Shown: positions 16,629-26,714, counted from the first letter of the stretch. The stretch: 64,000 bases of DNA from Anabaena catenula FACHB-362 (GCF_014698735.1 NZ_JACJTQ010000002.1:186001-250000); one strand, 5' to 3'. The notes: a model not told the origin generated them from the letters alone. Numbers and translations: made by a program.

Positions 16629-18797
16629 ATGCCCAAACGCCTCCTAGTTGTTGAATCACCCGGAAAAGTCAAAAAGCTGAGTCAAATTCTCGGTTCAGAT
16701 TGGATTGTTCGCGCTAGTTGTGGACATATCCGCGAACTCAGCAATGAGGGTGATGATTCACTGGGATTCACAATGGATGGTAATAGTGTCCGCTGCAATT
16801 ATATCCCCCGTGACCAACGGGCAAAAGAAACAATTCAACAACTAAAAGCCGCTGTCAGACAAGTTGATGAAGTCGTTTTAGCAACAGACCCAGACCGAGA
16901 AGGAGAAACAATCGCATGGCATCTTAAAGAAACGTTAGGATTAAGAGAACCAAAGCGAGTAGTTTATACAGAGATTACACCATCAGCGGTCAAAAGTGCG
17001 ATCGCTAATCCCCGGAAACTTGACACCAACTTAATCGGTGCAGGATTATGTCGAGATTGCCTCGACAAACTGGTAGGTTACAAAGGTAGTCCCCTAGTTT
17101 GGGCATTAAATAACGGCGCAAAAAGCGTAGGTAGAGTTCAAAGCGCCACATTACACCTTATTTGTCAGCGCGAAAGAGAAATTCAAGTTTTTGTCCCCCA
17201 AGATTACTGGAGTGTTTGGGTAGATTATCAAGAAGGATTCCGGGTTTTTTACAAAGGTACAGCCAATTCTGCCACAGACACACCAGAACCAGAAACTGAA
17301 ACTCATGATGATGCAACTAGTAATAACACAGAAAAACCCGAATCTAAGCGCGTTCTCTCAGAAGCAGAAGCAACCAGATTAGTTGAGGAAGCAAAACGTT
17401 ATCCTCATCAAATTATTCATGTGGAAGGGAAACTTGTTAATCGTCAACCACCTCCACCATTTACCACCTCCACCCTGCAACAAGCAGCCGGTTCCAAGTT
17501 GAAATTTGCTCCCGATAAAACCATGCAGGTTGCCCAAAAGCTATATGAGGCAGGGTTAATTACATATATGCGAACAGATTCAGTGATGTTGAGTCCTGAG
17601 TTTTGTGCCAGTGCGCGTCAATGGTTAGAGCAAAATGACCCCCAGAATGTTCCCCAGCAGGTAGCCAAGCACCGCAGTAGTAAAACGGCTCAGGAAGCAC
17701 ATGAAGCTATTCGTCCCACAGATGTCTTTCGTCCTTCAGTCCAATTGCGTGCAGAACTCCCTACTGATGAGTTTAACCTGTATGTGATGATTTGGAAAAG
17801 AGCAGTTGCTTCCCAATGTCGTCCCGCACAAGTTCGCAAAACTCTGGTAATTACCCAGTCAGGTAATCTTTTATGGCAAGCTAGAGGGCAAGTAATTGAA
17901 TTCTACGGTTATGCAAAGTATTGGCCTAATCTTAGCAGAGATGCGGTTTTACCTTTATTGCAACAAGGACAAACGCTGACTTTAGAAAATGCAGGACATG
18001 ACCAAAAACAGACGCAACCACCACCACGTTACAGTGAACCAAAACTTGTACAACTGATGGAACGTAAAGGAATTGGTCGTCCTAGTACCTATGCTCCTAC
18101 AGTTGCTACTTTAAAGAAACGCAATTATGTGGAGTTGAAAAAAGATAATCTTCAACCTACAGCTTTGGGTTTGGAAGTGGATGAGTTTTTACAAAAGGCT
18201 TTACCAGATTTATTAGAAGCGGAATTTACTGCCAAGATGGAGGATGCCCTAGATGCAATCTCTGAAGGAAAAAACTCTTGGCAACATTACCTAACTAGTT
18301 GGAATCAAAATTATTTTGTACCTGCGCTTTCCAAAGCTAAAACTGTGGTTGTTAATTCATCAGCTACAGCTAAAACTAATGGTGTGGTTGAGCGCAAATA
18401 TGAAACTTCTAAAACTCGTTGTCCTAATTGTCAGAACTGTTTAGCTAAAATTCCCAGTAGTAAAGTTAAAAAGAAATACTTTCTTAAATGTGTGAGTGGA
18501 TGTGAAAATATTGTTTTGTTTTGGAGCGATTTTAACAAAACTTGGGAAGCACCCAAAACTAAAACATCTCCAGATGAAAATGTTCCCAAGCCTTCAGCAA
18601 AGATCACTTCATATCCTTGTCCGGTATGTAAGAAACCTTTGGAGGAATACAGCTATATTAAAGATGGGCAGAATAAAACTATGTTGCGGTGTTCTGGTCA
18701 AGATTCCTGGAAGGATAAAAAACATAAAGATGTGGCTTATTTTAATACACCAAAAGGATGGTGGAGTCCTAAATTTGGGAATTTAAATAACACATAA
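16629..18797 (+). CDS. topA: DNA topoisomerase I (type IA)
   Basis: A 722-residue type IA topoisomerase that relaxes negative supercoils by breaking one strand. The Toprim domain is at the N-terminus (LLVVESPGKVKKL), with acids in ATDPDREGETIAWH. The active-site tyrosine is Y313 in GLITYMRTDS. IGRPSTYAPTV belongs to the central domain. At the C-terminus, CPNCQNCLAK...C and CPVCKKPLEEY...C are zinc-ribbon-like repeats. It is shorter than the long E. coli-type enzyme. A poorly conserved, charged insert (EPETETHDDATSNN, about residues 220-240) is odd. Cyanobacteria often carry more than one type IA enzyme, so this may be a second copy. Confidence 0.92.
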   Translation: MPKRLLVVESPGKVKKLSQILGSDWIVRASCGHIRELSNEGDDSLGFTMDGNSVRCNYIPRDQRAKETIQQLKAAVRQVDEVVLATDPDREGETIAWHLKETLGLREPKRVVYTEITPSAVKSAIANPRKLDTNLIGAGLCRDCLDKLVGYKGSPLVWALNNGAKSVGRVQSATLHLICQREREIQVFVPQDYWSVWVDYQEGFRVFYKGTANSATDTPEPETETHDDATSNNTEKPESKRVLSEAEATRLVEEAKRYPHQIIHVEGKLVNRQPPPPFTTSTLQQAAGSKLKFAPDKTMQVAQKLYEAGLITYMRTDSVMLSPEFCASARQWLEQNDPQNVPQQVAKHRSSKTAQEAHEAIRPTDVFRPSVQLRAELPTDEFNLYVMIWKRAVASQCRPAQVRKTLVITQSGNLLWQARGQVIEFYGYAKYWPNLSRDAVLPLLQQGQTLTLENAGHDQKQTQPPPRYSEPKLVQLMERKGIGRPSTYAPTVATLKKRNYVELKKDNLQPTALGLEVDEFLQKALPDLLEAEFTAKMEDALDAISEGKNSWQHYLTSWNQNYFVPALSKAKTVVVNSSATAKTNGVVERKYETSKTRCPNCQNCLAKIPSSKVKKKYFLKCVSGCENIVLFWSDFNKTWEAPKTKTSPDENVPKPSAKITSYPCPVCKKPLEEYSYIKDGQNKTMLRCSGQDSWKDKKHKDVAYFNTPKGWWSPKFGNLNNT

Positions 18798-19149
18798 GCC
18801 AGCTTGCACAAAAGCAACAGTATTTTAAAATCCCAGATTTGTCCATTTAGTACGAAGTACGTTAGGCGCATTAGCGAAGCGAAGCACGAAGTGCGTTAGA
18901 CGCAAAGGAAGAAAGGAATAGAAAAATTAGCGTGTGGTGCAAGTTGGTATTTGTTCACGATAATAAGCTAATCGGCATTTAAATTGCATATTTTTCATTT
19001 TGTGGAAAAAGCTTTAATCCTTCTCCCCTGCTCCCTGCCCCCTGCTCCCTGCCCCCTGCCCCCTGCTCCCCTGCCTCAATGTACAAGTTAAAGGTTTAAC
19101 AGCTTAGTTTTACAGGTGCGCTAAACTGCGTTAACGCACCCCCGACAAA
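18798..19149. repeat. Intergenic region with repeats
   Basis: About 350 bp between convergent topA and ppx. It holds a dispersed repeat (ACGAAGTGCGTTAGACGCAA region, 18845-18905) and a C-rich heptamer-like array with CTGCTCCCTGCCCC units (19024-19076), and a TGCGTTAACGCA palindrome at 19127-19138. No coding frame was seen. Confidence 0.65.
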
Positions 19150-20799
19150 TTAGGAAAACCTAGCGCTGCCAGTATTAACTAAATTCGCCACTATTTTCAA
19201 TCCAAACTCTTCCTCAAACACTCCTTTCTTATAATCTAAATTCCACAGTTCTAAGGCACAATCATCACCTAAACTAGTAGGGAAAATTAACATCTTAAAT
19301 TCATGCAGATGGGGAAAGTATTCACACTGCACGCGAGAAATAGCGCCAATCTGTCTTCTATCCAAAGCAACGGCTAATCTTAAAATTGCACTCAATTGAC
19401 TGACCATTTGCCGATGCTCTTTATGCAATAAGTTCCGGTAATTTTCATGCTTTTTCTTTGGTGCTGATTTGCGGTGATAACGAGCTAAATTAGCAATGAT
19501 TTCGATCTCAGTTTCGTTATAACCAAGTAAGTCACCATTTCTAATTAAATAGTATGAATGCTTGTGGTGTGAAGAATGACTGACGTAGTGACCACTGTTA
19601 TGTAAAATGGCAGCAGCCCAGAGTAATTGTCGTTCGTCTTTTCCCCAATTATGTAGTTTAGTTTGAGTTTGATCAAATAAACTCAGTGCAAATGCAGCCA
19701 CGCGATCGCTATGTTCTAAGTTAATCTGGTATTTCTTGGCAGTTTTCAGGACATGACGCTGACGAATTGAACTTTGGTAGCGCAGTTTATCTTCAATTAA
19801 ACCATGTGTCAGCATCCAGTCTACAATCACACCTTCCCGCAGAGAACGTTCACAAAGTGTGACTGAGTCCACACCCAACAGGGTCATAGCTTCATGTAAA
19901 ATTACTGCCCCCGCTAGTATCACTTCTGACCGCTTATCTGGCATTCCTGGAATCGTCGTCCGTTCGACGTTGTTCATGCGCCGTAAGCGATTTACCCAGG
20001 TTCGCAAGTCTTGTAGACTAAATTGATAACCACTGAGAGTAGAAGGAACAACACCCAATTTTTCCCTAGCATGAATAGTAGCTAAGGTTTCAATTGTGCC
20101 AGATGTTCCTACCAACTTAGGAGATTCACCTGGCTTAAGTTTTCCTAGTACCTCTTCTACCGAACGTTCTAACATTCCCCGCGCATAGGCTTGCAGATAT
20201 TTAAACTCAATATCGTTGATGGGGTCAGAGGTGATTAATTCTCCAGTCAGTCGCACTGCACCGACTTTGGTACTGGTGAGACTGCGCGGTTCTTGAGAGT
20301 CACCCAAAATTAATTCTGTGGAACCACCACCAATATCAACGATGATGTGCGGTTGGTTGTTAAATTCCATCCCCGATAACACACCTAAGTAGATGCGTCG
20401 AGCTTCTTCTTGACCAGAAATCAAGTCAACGCTTACACCTACCTCTGTTTCTACCTTCTGCAAAAAATCTTGACCATTGGGGGCTTCACGGACTGCACTA
20501 GTTGCTACGGCGATAATGCTTTCTGCTTCTAAGGTTTTGGCAAGTTCTTTAAAACGCCCCAAACAAGCGATCGCTTTTTTGATCACTTCTGGTTTCAATT
20601 CTCCAGTTTCCAAATTGCGATCGCCTAATCTCACCGTTTCCTTTTCTTTGGCAATCATCGTAAAAGCTGGTAGCATCGGTTCAATGCTCACTATTACCAT
20701 GTGTAAGGAATTAGTGCCGATATCAATGGCCGCAATAATCCGGTTGTGCTTGACTGGTTGAGTTGGCATACTCCCCCAATTAGCTGAAACATTCAGCAT
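19150..20799 (-). CDS. ppx: Exopolyphosphatase / guanosine pentaphosphatase (Ppx/GppA)
   Basis: A 549-residue enzyme of the ASKHA fold. The phosphate-1 motif is IAAIDIGTNSLHMVI, and the phosphate-2 motif IIVDIGGGSTELILG. The C-terminal half is an HD-like domain, with AAILHNSGHYVSHSSHHKHS carrying metal-ligand histidines. It hydrolyses polyphosphate from its ends, or pppGpp, linking phosphate storage to the stringent response. The alternative ATG 12 codons in (MPTQ) is possible; the conserved motif lies after both. Divergent to ubiA. Confidence 0.9.
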   Translation of the reverse strand: MLNVSANWGSMPTQPVKHNRIIAAIDIGTNSLHMVIVSIEPMLPAFTMIAKEKETVRLGDRNLETGELKPEVIKKAIACLGRFKELAKTLEAESIIAVATSAVREAPNGQDFLQKVETEVGVSVDLISGQEEARRIYLGVLSGMEFNNQPHIIVDIGGGSTELILGDSQEPRSLTSTKVGAVRLTGELITSDPINDIEFKYLQAYARGMLERSVEEVLGKLKPGESPKLVGTSGTIETLATIHAREKLGVVPSTLSGYQFSLQDLRTWVNRLRRMNNVERTTIPGMPDKRSEVILAGAVILHEAMTLLGVDSVTLCERSLREGVIVDWMLTHGLIEDKLRYQSSIRQRHVLKTAKKYQINLEHSDRVAAFALSLFDQTQTKLHNWGKDERQLLWAAAILHNSGHYVSHSSHHKHSYYLIRNGDLLGYNETEIEIIANLARYHRKSAPKKKHENYRNLLHKEHRQMVSQLSAILRLAVALDRRQIGAISRVQCEYFPHLHEFKMLIFPTSLGDDCALELWNLDYKKGVFEEEFGLKIVANLVNTGSARFS

Positions 20800-21043
20800 C
20801 TAGGTTTCTCTCTGTTAAAAATAAATGGTCAATCAATAATTGCTGGTCAGTGCTGGTGTGTCAATTGAAGCCGCACTCAATACTTATTACTGCAATCTAT
20901 AGACTTGTCAGGTTAATTGTCTAGTCACATTATTCACAATTTAAGTAGTGAATTTGTATGCAAGGCTGCAACTTTAGCTGCTGTGTTTACAATTATCAAA
21001 TAACGATATTCTAGAAACGTGAAGATATGTGAATTGATCAAAT

Positions 21044-21925
21044 ATGCTAAATACACCAGAGAGCAACCAAGAACCATTATTACTCGTAATTATCCGGCTA
21101 TTGCGGTGGCATAAACCAGAAGGCAGGTTAATTTTGATGATTCCTGCATTATGGGCTGTGTTTTTGGCAGCTGCTGGTAAACCACCTTTACCCCTAGTTG
21201 GGGTGATTATATTAGGTACTCTTGCCACCAGTGCCGCAGGATGTGTAGTTAATGATGTATGGGATCGGGATATAGATCCGCAAGTAGAGAGAACACGCGA
21301 TCGCCCTCTTGCCTCTCGCGCCCTTTCTGTCAAAGTTGGAATAGTTGTTGGGATAATTGCCTTAGCCTGTGCAGCAGTTCTCGCTTTCTATCTTAACCCT
21401 TTGAGCTTCTGGTTGTCGGTGGCAGCAGTACCTGTAATCTTACTTTATCCAGGGGCAAAGCGGGTGTTTCCTGTACCGCAACTGGTACTTTCCATCGCTT
21501 GGGGTTTTGCGGTTTTGATTAGCTGGAGTGCAGTCACACAAAACATTTCTACACCGACTTGGCTACTTTGGGGCGCAACTGTACTTTGGACTTTGGGATT
21601 TGATACAGTTTACGCTATGAGCGATCGCGAAGATGATCAACGTATCGGTATCAATTCTAGCGCCCTCTTCTTTGGTAAATACGCCCCTACAGCTATTGGG
21701 ATTTTCTTCGTCGGTACTGTCATTCTCCTCGCTGGAGTTGGTGTCTTAGTTCATCTCCACACTGCTTTCTGGATTACCTTAATAATTGCTACTCTGGCTT
21801 GGATTTGGCAATCTCTGCGCTTACGAAACCCAGAACTACCCAATCCTGTTTATGGTGAAATGTTTCGTCAAAATGTCTGGATTGGTTTCTTAATCCTAGC
21901 AGGCATGATTAGTGGTTCCTTGTGA
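21044..21925 (+). CDS. ubiA: 4-hydroxybenzoate polyprenyltransferase (UbiA family)
   Basis: A 293-residue integral membrane prenyltransferase with eight or nine helices. Motif I is NDVWDRDIDPQVERTRDRPL and motif II YAMSDREDDQRIG, binding the Mg-diphosphate. In cyanobacteria this enzyme attaches a solanesyl chain to 4-hydroxybenzoate in plastoquinone synthesis, in contrast to the plant homogentisate route. It lies divergent to ppx with a 244-bp shared upstream region. A Coq4 homologue lies 4 kb downstream on the other strand. Confidence 0.9.
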   Translation: MLNTPESNQEPLLLVIIRLLRWHKPEGRLILMIPALWAVFLAAAGKPPLPLVGVIILGTLATSAAGCVVNDVWDRDIDPQVERTRDRPLASRALSVKVGIVVGIIALACAAVLAFYLNPLSFWLSVAAVPVILLYPGAKRVFPVPQLVLSIAWGFAVLISWSAVTQNISTPTWLLWGATVLWTLGFDTVYAMSDREDDQRIGINSSALFFGKYAPTAIGIFFVGTVILLAGVGVLVHLHTAFWITLIIATLAWIWQSLRLRNPELPNPVYGEMFRQNVWIGFLILAGMISGSL

Positions 21926-22014
21926 AGTAACCATTAGCAATTAACTATTACCATATGCCTATAGCTTGCGTGACGACGTAGGAGTCATACGGCAGGCTAC
22001 CACCAACACCAATT

Positions 22015-23865
22015 TCAGTGTTTTATCGGCAAAGTAATTACAAACTCTGTCCCTTGGGCAACTGCCGAAATAACTTCTATTTTACCCTGGTGTTTTTCAA
22101 TTATCTGATAACAAATGCTCAACCCTAAGCCAGTACCTTTACCTACTGGTTTAGTAGTGAAAAAAGGATCAAATAGCTTATTGATAATTTCTGGTAAAAT
22201 TCCTGGGCCATTATCTCTAATTACTACTTTGATATAATTATTATCTAGCTTCAATGTATTTATAAATATTTGTTTATTATCTTTATTTTCATATTCTAGT
22301 AATGCATCTATTCCATTACTTATGATATTCATAAATACCTGATTAAGTTGGGCTGGATAACAATCAATTAAAGGTAAATCTCCATAGTTTTTAATAACCT
22401 GAATTTGTTTATTAAGTCGATGATTTAAAATTAATAAAGTATTATCAATTCCTTCATGAATATTCACATCCTTCATTTCAGCTTCATCTAATCGGGAGAA
22501 ATTACGCAATGACAACACTATTTCCCGAATACGTTGAGCGCCTATTTTCATCGAAAAAAACATTTTTGACACATCTTCAGTGAGAAATTCTAAATCAATA
22601 TCTGCAATTTTTTCCTCAATTATCAAATTTTCATGAGGGTACTGTTCTTGATATAAATTTAATAAATCAACTAAATCTTCTAGATAATTTTCAGCACATT
22701 GAATATTTCCATAAATAAAGTTAATAGGATTATTAATTTCATGAGCTATCCCTGCTACCATTTCCCCAAGAGAAGACATTTTTTCTGTTTGAATTAATTG
22801 CCCTTGAGTATCTTTTAATTCTTGCAGTGTTTGTTGAAGTTGCTGCGTTCTTTCTTCTACCCTTTGTTCTAAAGTTCGTTGTGCTTCTTGAAGTTCCTGA
22901 GTTCGTTCTTCTACCCTTTGTTCTAAATTTTTTCGAGATAATTCTATTTCCTGAGTATAATCTCCCACCCATTCAACTAATCTATTTAAAGATGTTGCTA
23001 ATGTCCCGACTTCATCATTGCTATTAACATTAGCCCTAAGTTTAAAATTAGATTCTTCGGTGATCTTTCTAGCGGTTTGAGTGACTTCTTTTAGAGGACG
23101 GGTAATTAATATGGTAGTATAAAATGCCAGTGCTGCTGCCATTATTGAAGAAAGCAATATACTTCCTAAAATAATTTTTACTCGCAGGTTTTGAGCATGA
23201 TTAAAACTAAGATTTGCCTGATCTATTTGACTATCAGCACGTCTGATCATTAGAGTTAGTTCATCTGAAAGTTTCTCAAACTGAACATTCAAATTAATAT
23301 ATTTATCTTCCTTGAGCAAGATGATTAACTTTGAGTTGTAAGAATTATTTGTTTGATATAGCAACTGATTTGATTCTATCTGCTGCCAAAAATTTTTGAT
23401 TATTTGAGTGTAAAAATTTGTATTATTTTTATATTTTTCCACTATGAAAGTGAACTCATCATAATTTACTGCCAAATCATTAGGATTAGCATTGATAAAA
23501 AATTTTAGTTTAGATAACTGCTGATTAACCTGAGTAACATCATTCAAAAATCTGTTCTTTTCAAATTCTAACCAAATAGAATTTTCTAAAACAGTAACTA
23601 ATCTTTGTGGATGTAGTCTTAGGGTTATGACTGCATTTTTTAAATCTTTTAAAAGTGATTGTTGCTGATAAGATAATAATAATTGCTTCTGGGCTGTTTT
23701 TTCATAGTGATTCGCAATCAATAAACCACTCACTGTCCCTACAGCAGCAATACTGATTATAACTGTATAACCATAACTAATTTTTTTAGCTATACTCCAG
23801 CTATTGCTTAAGTAACTCAGACACTGCAAAATAGGTTTTATGCTTCTCTTAACAAGATATATCAT
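22015..23865 (-). CDS. Membrane sensor histidine kinase with HAMP domain
   Basis: A 616-residue kinase. TM1 is at about residues 32-52, then a 180-residue helical extracytoplasmic sensor, TM2 at 230-254, HAMP at 255-305 and a coiled coil (312-362) with the decapeptide LEQRVEERTQ repeated at 314 and 332. The H-box has H375 in AGIAHEINNP. The ATPase domain follows, with SNGIDALL (N box), DNGPGI (G1) and GTGLGLSI (G2). There is no receiver domain. It follows a PhnD-like binding lipoprotein by 11 bp on the same strand, so the two probably form one sensor unit. The response regulator is not in the window. Confidence 0.92.
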   Translation of the reverse strand: MIYLVKRSIKPILQCLSYLSNSWSIAKKISYGYTVIISIAAVGTVSGLLIANHYEKTAQKQLLLSYQQQSLLKDLKNAVITLRLHPQRLVTVLENSIWLEFEKNRFLNDVTQVNQQLSKLKFFINANPNDLAVNYDEFTFIVEKYKNNTNFYTQIIKNFWQQIESNQLLYQTNNSYNSKLIILLKEDKYINLNVQFEKLSDELTLMIRRADSQIDQANLSFNHAQNLRVKIILGSILLSSIMAAALAFYTTILITRPLKEVTQTARKITEESNFKLRANVNSNDEVGTLATSLNRLVEWVGDYTQEIELSRKNLEQRVEERTQELQEAQRTLEQRVEERTQQLQQTLQELKDTQGQLIQTEKMSSLGEMVAGIAHEINNPINFIYGNIQCAENYLEDLVDLLNLYQEQYPHENLIIEEKIADIDLEFLTEDVSKMFFSMKIGAQRIREIVLSLRNFSRLDEAEMKDVNIHEGIDNTLLILNHRLNKQIQVIKNYGDLPLIDCYPAQLNQVFMNIISNGIDALLEYENKDNKQIFINTLKLDNNYIKVVIRDNGPGILPEIINKLFDPFFTTKPVGKGTGLGLSICYQIIEKHQGKIEVISAVAQGTEFVITLPIKH

Positions 23866-23876
23866 TCATTGATCAA

Positions 23877-24758
23877 CTAGTTTAAGAAATTTCCCTGTCC
23901 AATTTTTAGATACACTTTCCGTATTATATTATACTCAGAGTCATTTGCTGTAACTAGTTGCGATCCTTTATATTTCTGGTTGGCTTGAGCAACTAAGAGA
24001 CTTTGGATTAGTTTATCCTGATTCTTCATCATTTGCGATCGCACTTTTTCTACAAAGTTAGCTGCCATCTGATTACTAATCACAAATACATCGCTAGGCA
24101 ACAGAGGGCCTGTAGCAATTATAGAAAAATCTTGCTCAGATAAGCCTTCCTTCGCCAGAATATGTTGGTATCTATCAGATGCAGTTGCCCAGGCATCTAC
24201 CTCTTGCTTCTTTAAGGCTACCACTCCCTGATCATTTAACATGACAATTTTTAAGTCCGTATTGGGATCTAATCCAGCATCTATCAGTAACTTGGTAGGA
24301 GAAAGATGACCAGAGGTTGAGCCAACTTTTCGCATGGCAATTGTTTTGCCTCTCAATTGAGCTAGGGACTTAATTTTACTATTTGCACGCACAACAATCA
24401 GAGAATGGTAGTTAATTCTCCTGATAGCAATTACAGGAATAGCTTTTGCCCTGGCATTTAAAACCAAGTATTCTGAAGGCCCCGCCAGCACCAAATCCAC
24501 CTGTCCCAATAACATAGCAGGTGCTGCTGCGGTCGAATTATCAACAGGAAAAAATGCAATAGGTATACCCAATACTTCTTCCAAAGTAGCCCGAAAAGTT
24601 CCATAATCGCGCTGCAAATCTTCCAGACCAATAACATCCGTGACTGCAAATTTTAGTTTTTTGGGTGCAGTGACTGCTAACTGATCTGCGGTATTCACTT
24701 CAGATGCACAACCAAAAACGAACAGTAGAGAGTACCACAGCAATTTACGGCGTTTCAT
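23877..24758 (-). CDS. PhnD/TctC-like periplasmic binding lipoprotein (phosphate/phosphonate-type)
   Basis: A 293-residue lipoprotein, with the lipobox in LLFVFGCAS ending at C16. It matches the PhnD-type solute-binding fold: LVLAGPSEYLVLNARA, then LRGKTIAMRKVGSTSGHLSP and WATASDRYQHIL. Such proteins bind phosphonate, phosphite or similar anions. No permease or ATPase is adjacent; instead a histidine kinase follows by 11 bp. The protein therefore probably senses a ligand for that kinase rather than feeding transport. Ligand identity is not known. Confidence 0.85.
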   Translation of the reverse strand: MKRRKLLWYSLLFVFGCASEVNTADQLAVTAPKKLKFAVTDVIGLEDLQRDYGTFRATLEEVLGIPIAFFPVDNSTAAAPAMLLGQVDLVLAGPSEYLVLNARAKAIPVIAIRRINYHSLIVVRANSKIKSLAQLRGKTIAMRKVGSTSGHLSPTKLLIDAGLDPNTDLKIVMLNDQGVVALKKQEVDAWATASDRYQHILAKEGLSEQDFSIIATGPLLPSDVFVISNQMAANFVEKVRSQMMKNQDKLIQSLLVAQANQKYKGSQLVTANDSEYNIIRKVYLKIGQGNFLN

Positions 24759-25258
24759 ACATTAAATCAAATAAGTAGTCGTGCAAAATAAATTATCTAG
24801 TTAGGGGAGGGAATAGGGAACACTTCTCTTCTCCTGTCGGAGACACTGCGTGAACGAGACGCTCCGCGTTGGCGCAGCCTGTCCGTAGGACTTACGGCAA
24901 GCGAGAGTGCATCGCAGGCAACAGTAAAAGAATACAGAGATTTTTATTTTTTGGCAAAATGTATAATTAATTTTGCTGAGGTAATTAATGCTTGTTAATA
25001 GTAAGCTTTTGAGCTATTTTCAGCCAAATTTTTCTTGATTAAGACTGATATTTTGATTTTTGCTCAGGAATGCTGTTATTTGGTATAATTACATCCACAT
25101 CATAACTTATTTTACCAAGAGACGAGGTTAAAATAAGGTTATTATTACGAATTAATTTAATATCTCTGGGTAATATCTCTGGGGCTAGATTCAAAATTAT
25201 CAGGACTATAGTTTTATTAGTTGGAATATTAATCTACAAGCTAGATTCACCCAACTAA
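24759..25258. other. Intergenic region with GC-rich repeat, no gene
   Basis: About 500 bp between divergent genes. A GC-rich dispersed repeat occupies roughly 24835-24920 (GAGACGCTCCGCGTTGGCGC, then GCAAGCGAGAGTGCATCGCA); the remainder is AT-rich. No coding frame or terminator-like hairpin stands out. It must hold promoters for the PhnD-kinase pair and the secreted protein gene. Confidence 0.5.
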
Positions 25259-25837
25259 ATGCAGCAATCTCTTCTTGCTAAAATCGCTACAATAGGTTTG
25301 TTTTCCGTTGGTAGTGTGAGTGTAGTTGCCAGCAGTTTTCTCCTCACAAAAGCTGCCAGTAATACGGGAACAGCGCAGATAGTGACTGATACATCACGCT
25401 ATCAAGAAATTCGTCATCAAACCTGGTCTGATTTTGAGCTAATCAAACACTTTCCTAAAGAGATACCGGCTGATCCTAAAACTGTGCGGATGGCTTACTC
25501 TCCTGGCTCTGTACAAGGAAGTAGTTTTTTGCAAGTTCGTTTCCAACAACCTTCTGAAAAGATTCAAAAATTGCTTTTGCAATACAGTAAAAGTGCTGTG
25601 CGCGAATATCGTGGAGGTGATACAAACGATCACAGCAATCAACCCAATGGCTTACCAACAACTTTTTTTTATACTAGTGATTCCGCAACTGAAGCCTTTC
25701 CCCAGACTTATAAAATATTTGTCTTAAAGGCACAAGATCAAGGTAAACCAGGTTTCAAATGGAATCATGGGAATAGTTACGGAGTAGCAATTGATAGTTC
25801 CACCTCAGAAATTGTCTACTGGGCAGAGAAGTGGTAA
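25259..25837 (+). CDS. Secreted hypothetical protein
   Basis: A 192-residue protein with an N-terminal signal-like helix (LLAKIATIGLFSVGSVSVVA) and a probable cleavage after it (SSFLLTKAA). The mature part is mixed alpha/beta with no cysteine and no motif I recognise; FKWNHGNSYGVAIDSST near the C-terminus and GGDTNDHSNQPNGLPTTFFY are the most distinctive segments. Function unknown; probably periplasmic. The ATG at 25259 is preceded by no clear ribosome-binding site. Confidence 0.7.
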   Translation: MQQSLLAKIATIGLFSVGSVSVVASSFLLTKAASNTGTAQIVTDTSRYQEIRHQTWSDFELIKHFPKEIPADPKTVRMAYSPGSVQGSSFLQVRFQQPSEKIQKLLLQYSKSAVREYRGGDTNDHSNQPNGLPTTFFYTSDSATEAFPQTYKIFVLKAQDQGKPGFKWNHGNSYGVAIDSSTSEIVYWAEKW

Positions 25838-25923
25838 TCCCATTCCTAATGGGTAATAGAATCTACGACACGCTACGACTAAAGCCTGTGGCATACCAAA
25901 AAGGCTTTACCCCTGCGTCAGCA

Positions 25924-26541
25924 CTAAATTGTGGAAATTTCTGGTAACTTGAAGCGTCGTCTAATCTCGTTAATCGGTTCTTGCCAATGTTCTTCCCAGC
26001 GATAGCCCAGCAGAAAATCTGCTTTTTTTCCCAGATATTGACCTTTTTGTAGGTTGGCAAAAATCGCTTTGGTTTGTTGGGGAGCTAGGAGGGGATAGTA
26101 TAATCTAGCTAACCACAGGCTAAATTTAAGTGATTTGCTGTATTTTTGCTCGGCAGCGAAGGCAAGAACGCCAATTTCTCCAGCATAGCTAGTATCAAAG
26201 CCAAGCAATACATGAAAAATATCATGGGTGACGACATACCGCAGACTAAAGACATTGCGTCTAGCCACGTCATCTAGCTCAGGACTGATATCTAGCGGCT
26301 TCAGGGAGTTTGCCTTCATGTGATCAGCATATTCTCGCCCAAAGGTGCCATGAGGATATTGACTCAATAACTCTAGGTCGATTGGGGGGTAATATCCCAC
26401 CACTTGTTGCAGTTGAGTCGCTACTACCGGATCGACTTTTGCACCCAACGCCTCGGCTTTGAGAATGGCAAAATCTCCCATGTTTTCGGAATTTTTAGCC
26501 AATTGAATCGCTTTATAGACCGTTTTTAGTTTGTAAAACAT
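25924..26541 (-). CDS. Coq4-family protein (quinone biosynthesis homologue)
   Basis: A 205-residue homologue of COQ4, a ubiquinone-pathway protein. It has the metal-binding signature HDxxHx11E: H106, D107, H110 and E122 (VTHDIFHVLLGFDTSYAGEI). The preceding PHGTFGREYADHM matches the family's TFG-type helix. In eukaryotes and some bacteria COQ4 is required for removal or replacement of the ring carboxyl group. Cyanobacterial plastoquinone starts from 4-hydroxybenzoate, whose carboxyl also has to be lost, so a role there is plausible but inferred. ubiA lies 4 kb away. Confidence 0.85.
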   Translation of the reverse strand: MFYKLKTVYKAIQLAKNSENMGDFAILKAEALGAKVDPVVATQLQQVVGYYPPIDLELLSQYPHGTFGREYADHMKANSLKPLDISPELDDVARRNVFSLRYVVTHDIFHVLLGFDTSYAGEIGVLAFAAEQKYSKSLKFSLWLARLYYPLLAPQQTKAIFANLQKGQYLGKKADFLLGYRWEEHWQEPINEIRRRFKLPEISTI

Positions 26542-26714
26542 AATTCTAAGTACTCAGTACTCGGTACTCGCTACTCATAAACACCCTAACTGCTGGACTA
26601 CTGTAAACAACCGTTACACTTCATTGCAAATTAACAAGCTAGACGTAACAACATGATAACTTTTGATCATGTTATGAATTTGTACAAGATTTATCAAAGG
26701 AGAACATAGTGGCA

